Source of the DNA: an uncultured Roseateles sp.
Lineage (GTDB): Bacteria > Pseudomonadota > Gammaproteobacteria > Burkholderiales > Burkholderiaceae
Reading direction: 5' to 3'
DNA: 64,000 bases
Assembly: GCA_946886855.1 (NCBI GenBank)
Contig: CAMPJJ010000016.1
Span: 1 to 64,000, forward strand
Part shown: positions 53,297 to 62,087 of the stretch, piece by piece
How the letters are laid out: each line of letters opens with the position of its first letter
Numbering within the stretch: the stretch's first letter is position 1
Position numbers and translations under genes: made by a program
Notes under the pieces: generated by a model
The model's input: the letters and a program-made list of their open reading frames with translations, nothing else
The model's database searches: none
What the model was told of the DNA's origin: nothing

Positions 53297-55783
53297 ATGC
53301 CGCTGACGCTGACGCAGTCGACCCGCCTGGTTCGCTCGACCCGTCTGGCCGGCGCGCTGCTGGGTCTGGCCGCGCTGCTCGGCGTCTCGCTCATCGCCTG
53401 GCAGACGCGCTCGGACGCCATCGCCGCCGCCGCCGACCGGACGCGGCTGCTGGCGCGGGTCCTCGAGGACCACGCCACCCGGACCATCGATTCGGCGGCC
53501 CTGGGCCTGACCACCGGCGGTGACGTGCTGCGATCCCAGGCCACGCTGGACGTCGACCGGCTGCGGCCGGTGCTGCAGCAGATGGTCGCGGTCCAGACCT
53601 CGCTGCGCACCGCCGCGGTGCTGGACGGCCAGGGCCGCGTGATCGCGAGCTCCTCCCCGCGCGACGTCGGCCTGCAGGTGGCGCTGCAGGACTGGGGCCC
53701 GCTGCCGGCCGAGGACAAGATCGCGCTCATGCGCCTGCAGTCGGGCCGGGGCCTGGCGGAAGCGTCCCTGCGCCCCCGCGCCGACGGCCTGTCCTTCCTG
53801 CCGCTGGTGCTGACGCTGGCGGTGGGCCAGCGCCCCGTGCACCTCGTCGCCCTGGTCAACCCGGACGCCATCGCCAACTACCAGCAGGCCACGATCGAGG
53901 AAGGCGGCCAGAGCGCCGCGCTGTTCAGCTACGAAGGCCAGCTGCTGGCCGCCACGACCGGCATGCCCATGGTGCCCGGCACCTGGCAACGCGACCATCG
54001 CCTGTTCCGCACCGCCCTGCCCGGCCAGGATCATGGGGACTGGCACGGCCCCGGATTCCGGGCCGGCGCGCAACTGCTGGCGTATCGCGTGTCGCGCACC
54101 CGTCCCCTGGTCGTCGCGGTGGAAGAGTCCGAGCAGTCGGCGCTCGCCCCCTGGCGGGAAAGCCTGGCGTGGGACGCCGGCGCCCTGATCATCCTCGAAC
54201 TCCTCGTGCTGGGCGCCACGACGGCCACGCTGCGGGCCTTGCGCGCCCGTGCCCGCGCGCGGCGGGTGCTCGACGAAGCCCACCAGCGGCTGGCCGCCAG
54301 CGAGCGGGAGATGGCCGTCGTGCTGCGCAGCGTGCAGGAACTCATCTTCCGCACCGATGCCGAGGGCCGGTTGAGCTTCGTCAACGCGCGCTGGGCCCTG
54401 GTCACCGGCGACACCTCCGGACAGGCCCTGGGGCGCACCGTCGCCGAACTCGCGGTCGACGCCGACCGGCCTCGCGTGCAGGCGCTGTTCTCGGCGGACG
54501 CCCGCGGCGGCATGCGCACCGTGGAGGCCACCTTCCAGACGGCGCACGGCGAGGCGCGACGCTTTGCGCTCGCGATCGTGCCGCTGCTGTCCGGCGACAC
54601 GGTGACCGGCTACGCCGGTTCCGCCGTGGACGTCACCGCCCGCCTGGCCGCGGAATCGCGCCTGCAGCACCAGCTGGACCTGGTCGCCCTGCTGCTGGAA
54701 CTCAGCCCGCAGCCGACGTCGCTGGTGGACCGGGACGGCTGCTATGTCACGGTGAACCGGGCCTGGGAGCAGTTCACCGGCCAGGCGCGCGCGGACGTGA
54801 TCGGCCATCCGGTCGGACCGCCCATGCCCGAGGCCGACGTCGAGCCGCCGAGCTCGGACTGGGTCCCCTTCGAGACGCTGCGCGGACGCAGCCTGCTGCG
54901 CTACGAGACGCAGCTGCGCGACCGGGACGGCGATTGCCGCGATGTCGTCGTGTCCAAGGTGGTCGTGCCGGGGGACCGGCGCCAGGTCACCGGCGTGCTG
55001 TTCACGCTGACCGACGTGTCGGAGTTCCGCCGGGCCGAACGGGCGATCCTGGAGGCCAAGGAAGCCGCCGAAGAAGCGTCCCGGGTGAAGTCGGAGTTCA
55101 TCGCCAACATCAGCCACGAGTTGCGGACGCCGCTGCAGTCCATCATCGGCTACTCCGAGCTGGGCAAGACCCGCGGCGCCGAGACGGCCCCCCGGCTGGC
55201 GTCGATGTTCAGCGACATCCACGCGTCCGGCCAGCGCATGCTCGCCCTGGTCAACGACCTGCTGGACGTCTCCAAGCTCGAGAGCGCGGTCGGCACCTTC
55301 GATCTGGAACGCTGCGACCTGCGACCGCTGGTCGCGAGCGTGGTGCGGGAACTGGAGCCCTTGCTGGCCGACCGCCGGCTGAGGGTCGAGCTCGGCCAGG
55401 CGGCCTCGCCGCTGGTGGCCCGGGTGGACCCGCTGCGCTTCCAGCAGGTGATCCGCAACGTCCTGGCCAATGCCATCCGGTTCTCGCCGGAGGGCGGCGT
55501 CATCGACGTCCACACGGCCGCGACGGCCGAGGGGGATGCGCAGGTCGCGGTGCTCGACCGCGGTCCCGGCATCCCGCCCACGGAACTGGAGCGCATCTTC
55601 GAGGCCTTCGTCCAGTCCAGCACGACGAAGGACGGCTCGGGGGGCACCGGCCTGGGACTGGCCATCAGCCGCCGCATCATGACCGTGCTGGAAGGCAGCG
55701 TGCGCGCGGAGAACCGCCGCGGCGGCGGCGCCGCCTTCCACATCCTCGTCCCCTTGCGGCGGACGGCGGACGCCCAGGCCTAG
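53297..55783 (+). CDS. Membrane sensor histidine kinase (periplasmic sensor, two PAS)
   Basis: 828 residues. TM1 near residue 18-38, a periplasmic Cache-like domain (about 40-290), TM2 near 292-315, PAS 1 (about 335-450), PAS 2 (about 460-575), coiled coil, HisKA with His in FIANISHELRTPLQSIIGY, and HATPase (VLDRGPGIPPTELERIFEAFVQSS, GGTGLGLAISRR). No receiver. Downstream of the receiver, HD-GYP and binding-protein genes, its natural partners. Confidence 0.93.
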   Translation: MPLTLTQSTRLVRSTRLAGALLGLAALLGVSLIAWQTRSDAIAAAADRTRLLARVLEDHATRTIDSAALGLTTGGDVLRSQATLDVDRLRPVLQQMVAVQTSLRTAAVLDGQGRVIASSSPRDVGLQVALQDWGPLPAEDKIALMRLQSGRGLAEASLRPRADGLSFLPLVLTLAVGQRPVHLVALVNPDAIANYQQATIEEGGQSAALFSYEGQLLAATTGMPMVPGTWQRDHRLFRTALPGQDHGDWHGPGFRAGAQLLAYRVSRTRPLVVAVEESEQSALAPWRESLAWDAGALIILELLVLGATTATLRALRARARARRVLDEAHQRLAASEREMAVVLRSVQELIFRTDAEGRLSFVNARWALVTGDTSGQALGRTVAELAVDADRPRVQALFSADARGGMRTVEATFQTAHGEARRFALAIVPLLSGDTVTGYAGSAVDVTARLAAESRLQHQLDLVALLLELSPQPTSLVDRDGCYVTVNRAWEQFTGQARADVIGHPVGPPMPEADVEPPSSDWVPFETLRGRSLLRYETQLRDRDGDCRDVVVSKVVVPGDRRQVTGVLFTLTDVSEFRRAERAILEAKEAAEEASRVKSEFIANISHELRTPLQSIIGYSELGKTRGAETAPRLASMFSDIHASGQRMLALVNDLLDVSKLESAVGTFDLERCDLRPLVASVVRELEPLLADRRLRVELGQAASPLVARVDPLRFQQVIRNVLANAIRFSPEGGVIDVHTAATAEGDAQVAVLDRGPGIPPTELERIFEAFVQSSTTKDGSGGTGLGLAISRRIMTVLEGSVRAENRRGGGAAFHILVPLRRTADAQA

Positions 55784-56038
55784 CCGTCGCCCCCTGGCCG
55801 TCGCCCTCCTGCCGTGCGTCAGCGAGGCCCTGACGGATGCCCGGCGGAGCGATGGCGTCCTCGCCGCGGCGGGGTCGGGGCGACTGCGGATAGGACATTC
55901 CCGGGTGCGGCACGGCGACGCAAGCCCGCGTCGCAATCGTGCAAGCGAGGCTCTGGCGACGAGGACGGTCGCTGACTACCGTTGCCGCGGGGTGTGAGGC
56001 GCGACCCCCTCGCGTCGCCCCGAGCGAAAGAGCAACTC

Positions 56039-57409
56039 ATGCGACATCTCTCCGGCAAGGCCGATCGGATCGCCTTGGTCCTGGGCATCCTCGCCGTCCT
56101 GTCCACGCCGGCGCAGGCCGGCAAGCTGCTGCTGTCCGGCGGCGCCTACGACGACGCCAACACCGATCTCTTCGTCAACGGCCTGCGCAAGGCCACGGGC
56201 CGCGATCCCGGCTTCACGCCCAACATCAACAGCACCGCCAACTGCGGCACCGACTGGACCACCACGGCCTGTCCCCGCATCGCCGTGATCACCGCAGCCA
56301 AGGACAGCTACGCGACCGGGCTGGACGCGTTCCAGAACGACATCCCGGCGTCCGGATCCTCGCCGCTCAAGCGCGGCTACTACAACCTGTTCCAGACCCA
56401 CGGCTTCTCGCCGAAGTTCATCACCGCGCACGTCGACAACTACGGCGTGCACAGCAGCGCCGCGACGCCGCAGGGGCAGGCCAACATCGCGCTGATCCAG
56501 CAGGCGGACGCCGTGTGGTTCGCCGGCGGGGACCAGGCCAAGATCATCCGCAGCCTGCTGACCGACACCGGCGCCGACTCGGGCCTGGCCGCCGCCTTGC
56601 GCGCCCGGTGGAGCAACGGCAACGGCAACATCGTCATCGCCGGCGATTCGGCGGGCAACCATGCGCTCAACGCCACCATGCATGCGTCGGGCATCAGCTA
56701 CGGCTACCTCTACTTCGGCGCCGACCTGCAGGACAAGCCGGTGACGCAGTGGCAGAGCCTCCTGGACACGCGCGACGGGGCGACCGCCTTGCGGGCGCTG
56801 GAGAACGGCGCCACGATGAAGGCGCTCGGCTTCCTGCCATCGGGCCTCCTGAGCGACACCCACTTCGATGCGCGCTCCGGGCGGCTCGGCCGCCTGGCCG
56901 CCGCGCTGCGCGACCTGAGCGTGCAGCAGGGATTCGGCGTGGACGAGAACACCGGCGTGCTCGTCGACACCGCCGCGCAGACCGCGACGGTCTACGGCGC
57001 CAGCTCGCTGATCGTGATCGACACCGCCGCCGCCAGCGTGCAGGCGGGCACCTACTACAAGGTCAACGGCCTGCGCGTCAGTTTGCTCACCGCCGGCGAT
57101 CGCTACAACTATGCGAGCAAGAGCGTGACCAGCAGCAAGGCGGCCATCGGCAGTCCGTACTACGCGAGCTACTTCGACGCCACCGACGTCTTCGCGGCGC
57201 TGCAGACCTCCAAGTCGCTGACGCGGCTGGTGGACCAGTCGCCGACGACCAACATCGGCACGGCGCCGGTGCCCTCGTACAGCTCGGGACCGAATTACCC
57301 GTCGGGATCCCCGGCGATCAAGCTGCGCTTCACGCGGGACGCCTCGACCAAGGGCTACTACGGCAGCGGCCGCTACACGGTGGACAAGGCCAAGGTCGAC
57401 ATCTACTGA
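56039..57409 (+). CDS. Secreted cyanophycinase (peptidase family S51)
   Basis: 456 residues, larger than intracellular CphB (about 270). Signal peptide ends PAQAG. KLLLSGGAYDDANTDLFVNGL, VWFAGGDQAKIIRSLL, and nucleophile Ser204 in VIAGDSAGNHALN define the S51 fold, and TGVLVDTAAQTATVYGASSLIVID is the C-terminal region. It would cut extracellular cyanophycin into beta-Asp-Arg dipeptides. The ATG at 56039 was chosen since the signal peptide begins there. Upstream island gene of the cyanophycin/arginine cluster, on the opposite strand. Confidence 0.88.
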   Translation: MRHLSGKADRIALVLGILAVLSTPAQAGKLLLSGGAYDDANTDLFVNGLRKATGRDPGFTPNINSTANCGTDWTTTACPRIAVITAAKDSYATGLDAFQNDIPASGSSPLKRGYYNLFQTHGFSPKFITAHVDNYGVHSSAATPQGQANIALIQQADAVWFAGGDQAKIIRSLLTDTGADSGLAAALRARWSNGNGNIVIAGDSAGNHALNATMHASGISYGYLYFGADLQDKPVTQWQSLLDTRDGATALRALENGATMKALGFLPSGLLSDTHFDARSGRLGRLAAALRDLSVQQGFGVDENTGVLVDTAAQTATVYGASSLIVIDTAAASVQAGTYYKVNGLRVSLLTAGDRYNYASKSVTSSKAAIGSPYYASYFDATDVFAALQTSKSLTRLVDQSPTTNIGTAPVPSYSSGPNYPSGSPAIKLRFTRDASTKGYYGSGRYTVDKAKVDIY

Positions 57410-57501
57410 AGCGCCGCCGGTGCGCGCAGAGGCCAGGGACCGGGCCCCTGCGTGCGCAGGCCGCCAGCGCGGATCGACTGCGCAGCTCGCGCCGTCGGGG
57501 C

Positions 57502-58281
57502 TCAGCGCTGCCAGGTCGGTCCGGCGTCGTCGATCTTGACGTGCGCGCCGGGCTGGAAGCCGGCGGCCTGCAGCGCCTCCTGGGCGACGCGCGCGGCGGG
57601 TCCGGTCTGGCCGATGCACGCGCGCGAGGCGTCGTCCATCAGCGAGGCGTACAGCGGCAGCGCCGGCAGCAGGTCCGCGAAGTCCCTCCGCCATTGGGGA
57701 CCGACGCCGGGACGGTCGCCCTGCTCGGGCAGGAACCGGGCCCCGAGGCCTTGCCAGAACGGCGACAGCCCCCGGGCATCCCGATGGCCTTGCAGATCCA
57801 CGGACAGGCGCTCCGGGCCCTCGTGGCCCTGCACGATGCGCGTGAGCAGGTGCGCGAGCTTGAGCGCGCCCTCCTGCGCCTGCGGGGCCACCGCCAGATC
57901 GGTGATCTCGGCGGCGTCGCACAGGTCGTTGCCCAGCAGCAGGATCTGCTGCGGATTGAACAGGTCCAGTTCCTCGCTCAGATGGACGAGCCTGCCCACG
58001 CGGAAGTGGAACCGCAGCGCCTTGCTGGCCGCCGCCGTGTCAGCGGGCGCGCCGGCCTCCGCGGACAGCGGGGACAGCGGGGAGAGCGGGGACAGCGGGG
58101 GGAGCGCGGGCACCAGACGGGCGCAGGCCTGGACGCGGTCGTCGTGCATCAGCAGGAACAGCGACTGCCCGGCCGTCAGCGACATCGGGACCGGCTCGCC
58201 GAGCTGGTTCACCCACCCCGACATCGTGTCGCGCCATGACGCCGCCAGCACGCCCGGCGCATCGATGCGTTCAATCCTCAT
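57502..58281 (-). CDS. Arginine N-succinyltransferase-like protein (AruG-type, divergent)
   Basis: 259 residues, shorter than canonical AstA (about 340). Blocks HFRVGRLVHLSEELDLFNPQQILLLGNDLCDAAEITDL and the C-terminal end (LPALPLYASLMDDASRACIGQTGPAARVAQEALQAAGF) follow the family in weakened form. An in-frame repeat PLSPLSPLSPLS (9-bp DNA unit, about 58066-58102) sits near residue 65. Overlaps the preceding family member by 11 bp, so they may form a heteromer, as AruF/AruG do in Pseudomonas. Confidence 0.75.
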   Translation of the reverse strand: MRIERIDAPGVLAASWRDTMSGWVNQLGEPVPMSLTAGQSLFLLMHDDRVQACARLVPALPPLSPLSPLSPLSAEAGAPADTAAASKALRFHFRVGRLVHLSEELDLFNPQQILLLGNDLCDAAEITDLAVAPQAQEGALKLAHLLTRIVQGHEGPERLSVDLQGHRDARGLSPFWQGLGARFLPEQGDRPGVGPQWRRDFADLLPALPLYASLMDDASRACIGQTGPAARVAQEALQAAGFQPGAHVKIDDAGPTWQR

Positions 58282-59374
58282 GGCGATGCTCCTGCGCGGC
58301 GTCGGCGAGCTGCAGCGGCGCGACGTCGACCCGATCGCCGGCCGCCAGTCCCAGGCGGCGCATCGCGTCCGCGCACGGGCTCGCGTCCGCGCCCCCTCCG
58401 TCCAACCGTCCCAGCGTCGCGCGGAAGGCGTGCCGGTCGCCGGCGGCCATCAGGTACCACTCGCCCGAGGACGGGGCGCCATGCCCTCCCTCCGACGTGC
58501 GCCCGTCCAGCGTCTGCGTGGTCAAGGTCTGCGCGGTCAAGGTCTGCGCGGAACGCACCGTCTGCAGCTGGTCCAGGTGAGCGGCCACCGTCGGTCCCGC
58601 GTCGAACACGTCGACGTAGGTGTCGGTCTCGAAACCCTCGCGGAACAGGATCTGGAACGGCAGCTCACCCACGGGGTGCAGCTGGCCGATGCTCATCTGC
58701 GCCACCGTCGGCAGCAGCCCGACGTAGACGGGCGTGCGCGGCATGAGGTCGGCGATGAGGGACTTGCTGCGGCCTTCGCTCACGCGCTCCGCCTCGGGAT
58801 AGCTCATCTTGAAGAAGCGCTCGCCGACCGCCGACCAGAACGGCGAATGCCCGTGTTCATCGGACACGCCGGGCATCTCCGCGGCGATGCGCGACCCTGC
58901 GAAGCGATCGGCGAAGCGGCGGATGAACAGCAGCCGCGCGCGCGACAGCAGCTCCGGCGCGACCGTGGCCTCGAACTCCGGCTCGATGTAGAACGAGGTG
59001 AGCAGCGTCGATCCGGTGAGGTCATGGCACAGGTGCAGCGTGTGCATGCGCCGCGTCACGCGCAGGCCGCGGGACGCATGGACCATGAACTCGTTGCGGT
59101 AGCTGTAGAAGCGCTCGTGGAAACCGGCGCTGGCGGCGATGCCGCTGCAGCCGATGACGCGCCCCTGGTGCTCCAGCAGGAAGAGGTAGGACTCCTCGCC
59201 ACTGGCGACGTCCTCGGACTGGAAGGACTGCTCGGCGTGCTCGAGGCGACGGCGCAGCTTGACAGGGTCCTGGGGCAGCGAGCCGATGCCGTGGACGCTG
59301 GACGCGGCGATGCGCTCCAGCGCCGGCAGATCGGCGCACGAGGCCGGACGCAGCAGCAGATCGTGTGGGTTCAA
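58271..59374 (-). CDS. Arginine N-succinyltransferase (AstA/AruF-type)
   Basis: 367 residues, GNAT-fold. First step of arginine succinyltransferase pathway. LLLRPASCADLPALERIAASSVHGIGSLPQDPVKL, HLCHDLTGSTLLTSFYIEPEF, AEMPGVSDEHGHSPFWSAVGERFFKMSYPEAERVS and LMPRTPVYVGLLPTVAQMSIGQLHP are full AstA blocks. Starts at TTG 59374, which overlaps the AraC stop as TTGA and has AGGAGAGG before it. An insertion near residue 280 contains AQTLTAQTLTTQTL, encoded by a DNA repeat at about 58515-58560. Confidence 0.9.
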   Translation of the reverse strand: MNPHDLLLRPASCADLPALERIAASSVHGIGSLPQDPVKLRRRLEHAEQSFQSEDVASGEESYLFLLEHQGRVIGCSGIAASAGFHERFYSYRNEFMVHASRGLRVTRRMHTLHLCHDLTGSTLLTSFYIEPEFEATVAPELLSRARLLFIRRFADRFAGSRIAAEMPGVSDEHGHSPFWSAVGERFFKMSYPEAERVSEGRSKSLIADLMPRTPVYVGLLPTVAQMSIGQLHPVGELPFQILFREGFETDTYVDVFDAGPTVAAHLDQLQTVRSAQTLTAQTLTTQTLDGRTSEGGHGAPSSGEWYLMAAGDRHAFRATLGRLDGGGADASPCADAMRRLGLAAGDRVDVAPLQLADAAQEHRHED

Positions 59375-60603
59375 GCGCCCTCTCCTCGATCGTGGGGGCA
59401 AGAAGGATTCTCACCGGGTGATGGAACGGGGGCCGTCGGTGGAGGGCTGTCGACGGCCGGCAGGTCGGTGGCCAAGGTGGCCAAGGTGGCCGAGGTGGCC
59501 GAGGTGGCCAAGTCGGACGTGGCGGACGTGGCGGACGTGGCGGACGTGGCGGCCAGCGTGGCGCCCGGCGCGCGTTCGTCGCGCGGCGTGCGACCGAAGC
59601 GCGCCTTGTAGGCGTTCGAGAAATGCGGCCCCGACGAGAAGCCGCAGCTCAGCCCCACCTGCAGGATGGACTGGCCGCTCTGCAGCAGCAGGCGCCGCGC
59701 GCGCTGCAGCCGGAGCTCCAGGTAATGCTTGGAGGGCAGCGTGTCGAGGTGGCGCTTGAAGAGCCGCTCGAGCTGGCGGCGTGACACGCCGCACAGGCGT
59801 GCGACGTCTTCGGTCGGCAACGGTTCGCCCAGGTTGGCCTCCATCAGCGCGAGCGCGTCGCGCAGCTTGGGGCTGGCCGTCTGGCTCAGGCGGCCCGGCT
59901 TGGGTTGCGGCTCCGCCGCGGCCCGGCCGCGCTCCAGTCCGAGCAGTGGCGCGAGGTCCGGCAACAGGTGCTCGCCATGCCGTGCGCCCAGCCAGGCCAC
60001 CAAGGCATCCACGAGCGCGGCGCCACTGGTGGCGGTGAGGATCCCGCCCGCCCGTTCCGCTGACGGCCCGGCTGACGCCCCCGCTGACGACCCCGCTGAC
60101 GGGACGCCCGCGGCGCTGGCCCAAAGCTGCGTGGTCCACAACACGGCGGGGAACTCGGCCTGCAGCGCGTCGGCGCTGCTCCATGGGCAGGCCGCGCGAC
60201 GTCCGTCCAGCAGCCCGGACTGCGCCATCAGGCTGATGGCGCTGCCGCTCGCGCAGAGCGCACAGCCCGTGCCCGCCAGCTCGCGCAAGGCGAGGACGAG
60301 GCGCTGGGTATCGCCCTCGTCCAGGTCGGCCCCATCGAAGCCGATGTCGACATGCGCGTCCTGCCCCACGACCACGACCAGGCCCCACGGCTGGTGCGTG
60401 CGCAGCGGCTCCGAGCCCGCCCGCAGTCCGGCGCTGCCCGCCACCAGACCGCCCGTCAAGGACAGCACGCGCGGGCCGAGCAGGTACGGCTGGTCCAGCA
60501 GATCGGCCGCGGCCTGCAAGGTCGACAGCGCCGCGCCCAGCGCCAGCGCCGAGAACCCGGGCAGCACCAGGGCGGCGGTCGGCGCGTAGCGGGAGTCACT
60601 CAT
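59371..60603 (-). CDS. AraC/GlxA-type regulator, ArgR-like
   Basis: 410 residues: DJ-1/PfpI-like N-domain (ALVLPGFSALALGAALSTLQAAADLL..., lacking a clear catalytic Cys triad), then AraC helix-turn-helix (LPTEDVARLCGVSRRQLERLFKRHLDTLPSKHYLELRLQRARRLLLQSGQSILQVGLSCGFSSGPHFSNAYKARFGRTPRDER). Matches the Pseudomonas ArgR layout that activates the aru operon. The C-terminus is a long ATS/ATL repeat (DNA repeat about 59462-59560). Coupled by TTGA to the AstA/AruF gene, which supports arginine control. Confidence 0.85.
   Translation of the reverse strand: MSDSRYAPTAALVLPGFSALALGAALSTLQAAADLLDQPYLLGPRVLSLTGGLVAGSAGLRAGSEPLRTHQPWGLVVVVGQDAHVDIGFDGADLDEGDTQRLVLALRELAGTGCALCASGSAISLMAQSGLLDGRRAACPWSSADALQAEFPAVLWTTQLWASAAGVPSAGSSAGASAGPSAERAGGILTATSGAALVDALVAWLGARHGEHLLPDLAPLLGLERGRAAAEPQPKPGRLSQTASPKLRDALALMEANLGEPLPTEDVARLCGVSRRQLERLFKRHLDTLPSKHYLELRLQRARRLLLQSGQSILQVGLSCGFSSGPHFSNAYKARFGRTPRDERAPGATLAATSATSATSATSDLATSATSATLATLATDLPAVDSPPPTAPVPSPGENPSCPHDRGEGA
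59462..59560. repeat. 9-bp repeats encoding (ATS)n in the AraC regulator
   Basis: GTGGCCAAG/GTGGCCGAG and GTGGCGGAC units, around ten copies, encode Ala-Thr-Ser/Ala-Thr-Leu triplets at the C-terminus of the regulator, after the DNA-binding domain. Confidence 0.9.
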
Positions 60604-60679
60604 GGGCGCGGGGAGGCATGGCGCCACTGTAGCGTCGGCGCCCCCCCGGCCTTGCGGCGGCTGCGCGGCCGCAGGGACG

Positions 60680-62080
60680 TCACCAGCCCACCCACTGCGG
60701 CGCCAGGCTCGGAATCGCCAGCATCGTCAGCGCGAGCACGACGAAGATCAGCTGTAGGGGCAGCATCCATCGGACCCATCGCCCGAAGGGGATGCGCGCC
60801 AGGCTCAGCACCCCGACGGTGATGCCCGAGGTCGGGATGATGGGCGTGGTGAGCTCGCCGAACTGGAACGCCAGGATCGCGCTCTGGCGGCTGACCTGCA
60901 CCAGGTCGCTCAGGGGCGCCATGACCGGCATCGTCAGCGCGGCCTGCCCGGTGCCGCTGTGGATGAAGAAGTTGATGACCGTCTGGATGCCGAACATCTT
61001 GTGCAGCGCGAAGACCGCATGCTCCGAGGCGACCCAGGGCGCCAGGCCGTGCAGCATCGCGTCGATGATCTGCGCGTCGCGCATGAGCACCACCGTGCCC
61101 TTGGCCAGGGCGATGACCAGCGCGGTCCCCGCCAGGTCCTTCGCGCCGGCAAGGAAGTGGCGCACCCACTCGTCCTGCCCCATGCGGACGATGAGCCCCA
61201 CGACGATGGCCATGGCCAGGAACACGGCGGCGATCTCCTCGATGTACCAGCCGAAGCGCACCACGCCGCCGATCATCGCCACCAGCGTGGCCGCGAAGGT
61301 GAGCAGCACCAGACGCTGCGCCCGCTGGATGCCCGGGAAGGCCGCGATCGCCTGCAGGTCCAGCCCGGCGCGCTTCTCCTCGTCGTCGGCGAAGCAGGGA
61401 CTCGTTGCCGGCCGCTGGCGGATCCTGCGCGCGTACAGCATCAGGAAGGCGATGGTCACGCCGGTGAACACGACCCAGCAGACGAAGCGGTAGCCCAGCC
61501 CGGAGAACAGCGGCACGCCCGCCAGCCCTTGCGCGACGCCGACGTTGAACGGATTGAGGAAGGCCGTCGCGAACCCGACCTGCGAGCCCACGAACGGGAT
61601 CGCCACGCCGATGAAGGTGTCGTAGCGCAGCGCCAGCGCCAGCGGCACGAAGATCAGCACGAAGGGGATGGCCTCCTCCGCCATGCCGAAGGTCGCGCCG
61701 CCCAGCGAGAACATCGTGACGAACCCGGGGATGAGCATCGCCCGCACGACGGCGGAGTCCTGATGCGCCCGGGCCACCGCCTTGATCAGCGCGTCGATGG
61801 CCTGCGTCGCCTGCAGCACCGCGAAGGCGCCGCCGACGATGAGGACGAAGCCGATGATCAGGGCGGCCTCGACGAAGCCCTTGATCGGCGCCATCAGCAC
61901 GGCGGCCACGCCTTGCGGCTGGCTGGCGACCGACTGATAACTCGTCGGATCGATGACCGGCTTGCCGTCGACGAGCACCGTCGCGTACTTGCCGCCGGGC
62001 ACGAACCACGTGGCCACCGCGATCAGGACCAGCAGCGCGAAGATCAGGACGAAGGTGTTGGGCAGCTTGCGCAAGGTCAT
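60680..62080 (-). CDS. YfcC-family secondary transporter
   Basis: 466 residues, about 12 membrane helices. PNTFVLIFALLVLIAVATWFVPGG at the N-terminus, FSLGGATFGMAEEAIPFVLIFVPLALALRYD, GSQVGFATAFLNPFNVGVAQGLAG and INFFIHSGTGQAALTMPVMAPLSDLV are typical of YfcC-like carriers of arginine/ornithine-type or dipeptide substrates. Located 7 bp after the M14 peptidase gene and probably imports the products or substrates of that enzyme. Confidence 0.88.
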   Translation of the reverse strand: MTLRKLPNTFVLIFALLVLIAVATWFVPGGKYATVLVDGKPVIDPTSYQSVASQPQGVAAVLMAPIKGFVEAALIIGFVLIVGGAFAVLQATQAIDALIKAVARAHQDSAVVRAMLIPGFVTMFSLGGATFGMAEEAIPFVLIFVPLALALRYDTFIGVAIPFVGSQVGFATAFLNPFNVGVAQGLAGVPLFSGLGYRFVCWVVFTGVTIAFLMLYARRIRQRPATSPCFADDEEKRAGLDLQAIAAFPGIQRAQRLVLLTFAATLVAMIGGVVRFGWYIEEIAAVFLAMAIVVGLIVRMGQDEWVRHFLAGAKDLAGTALVIALAKGTVVLMRDAQIIDAMLHGLAPWVASEHAVFALHKMFGIQTVINFFIHSGTGQAALTMPVMAPLSDLVQVSRQSAILAFQFGELTTPIIPTSGITVGVLSLARIPFGRWVRWMLPLQLIFVVLALTMLAIPSLAPQWVGW

Positions 62081-62087
62081 GGGAGGC

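Noticed and set aside
53165..55936. A 923-codon open frame on the minus strand
   Set aside because: Antisense shadow of the sensor kinase; no domain or ribosome binding site.
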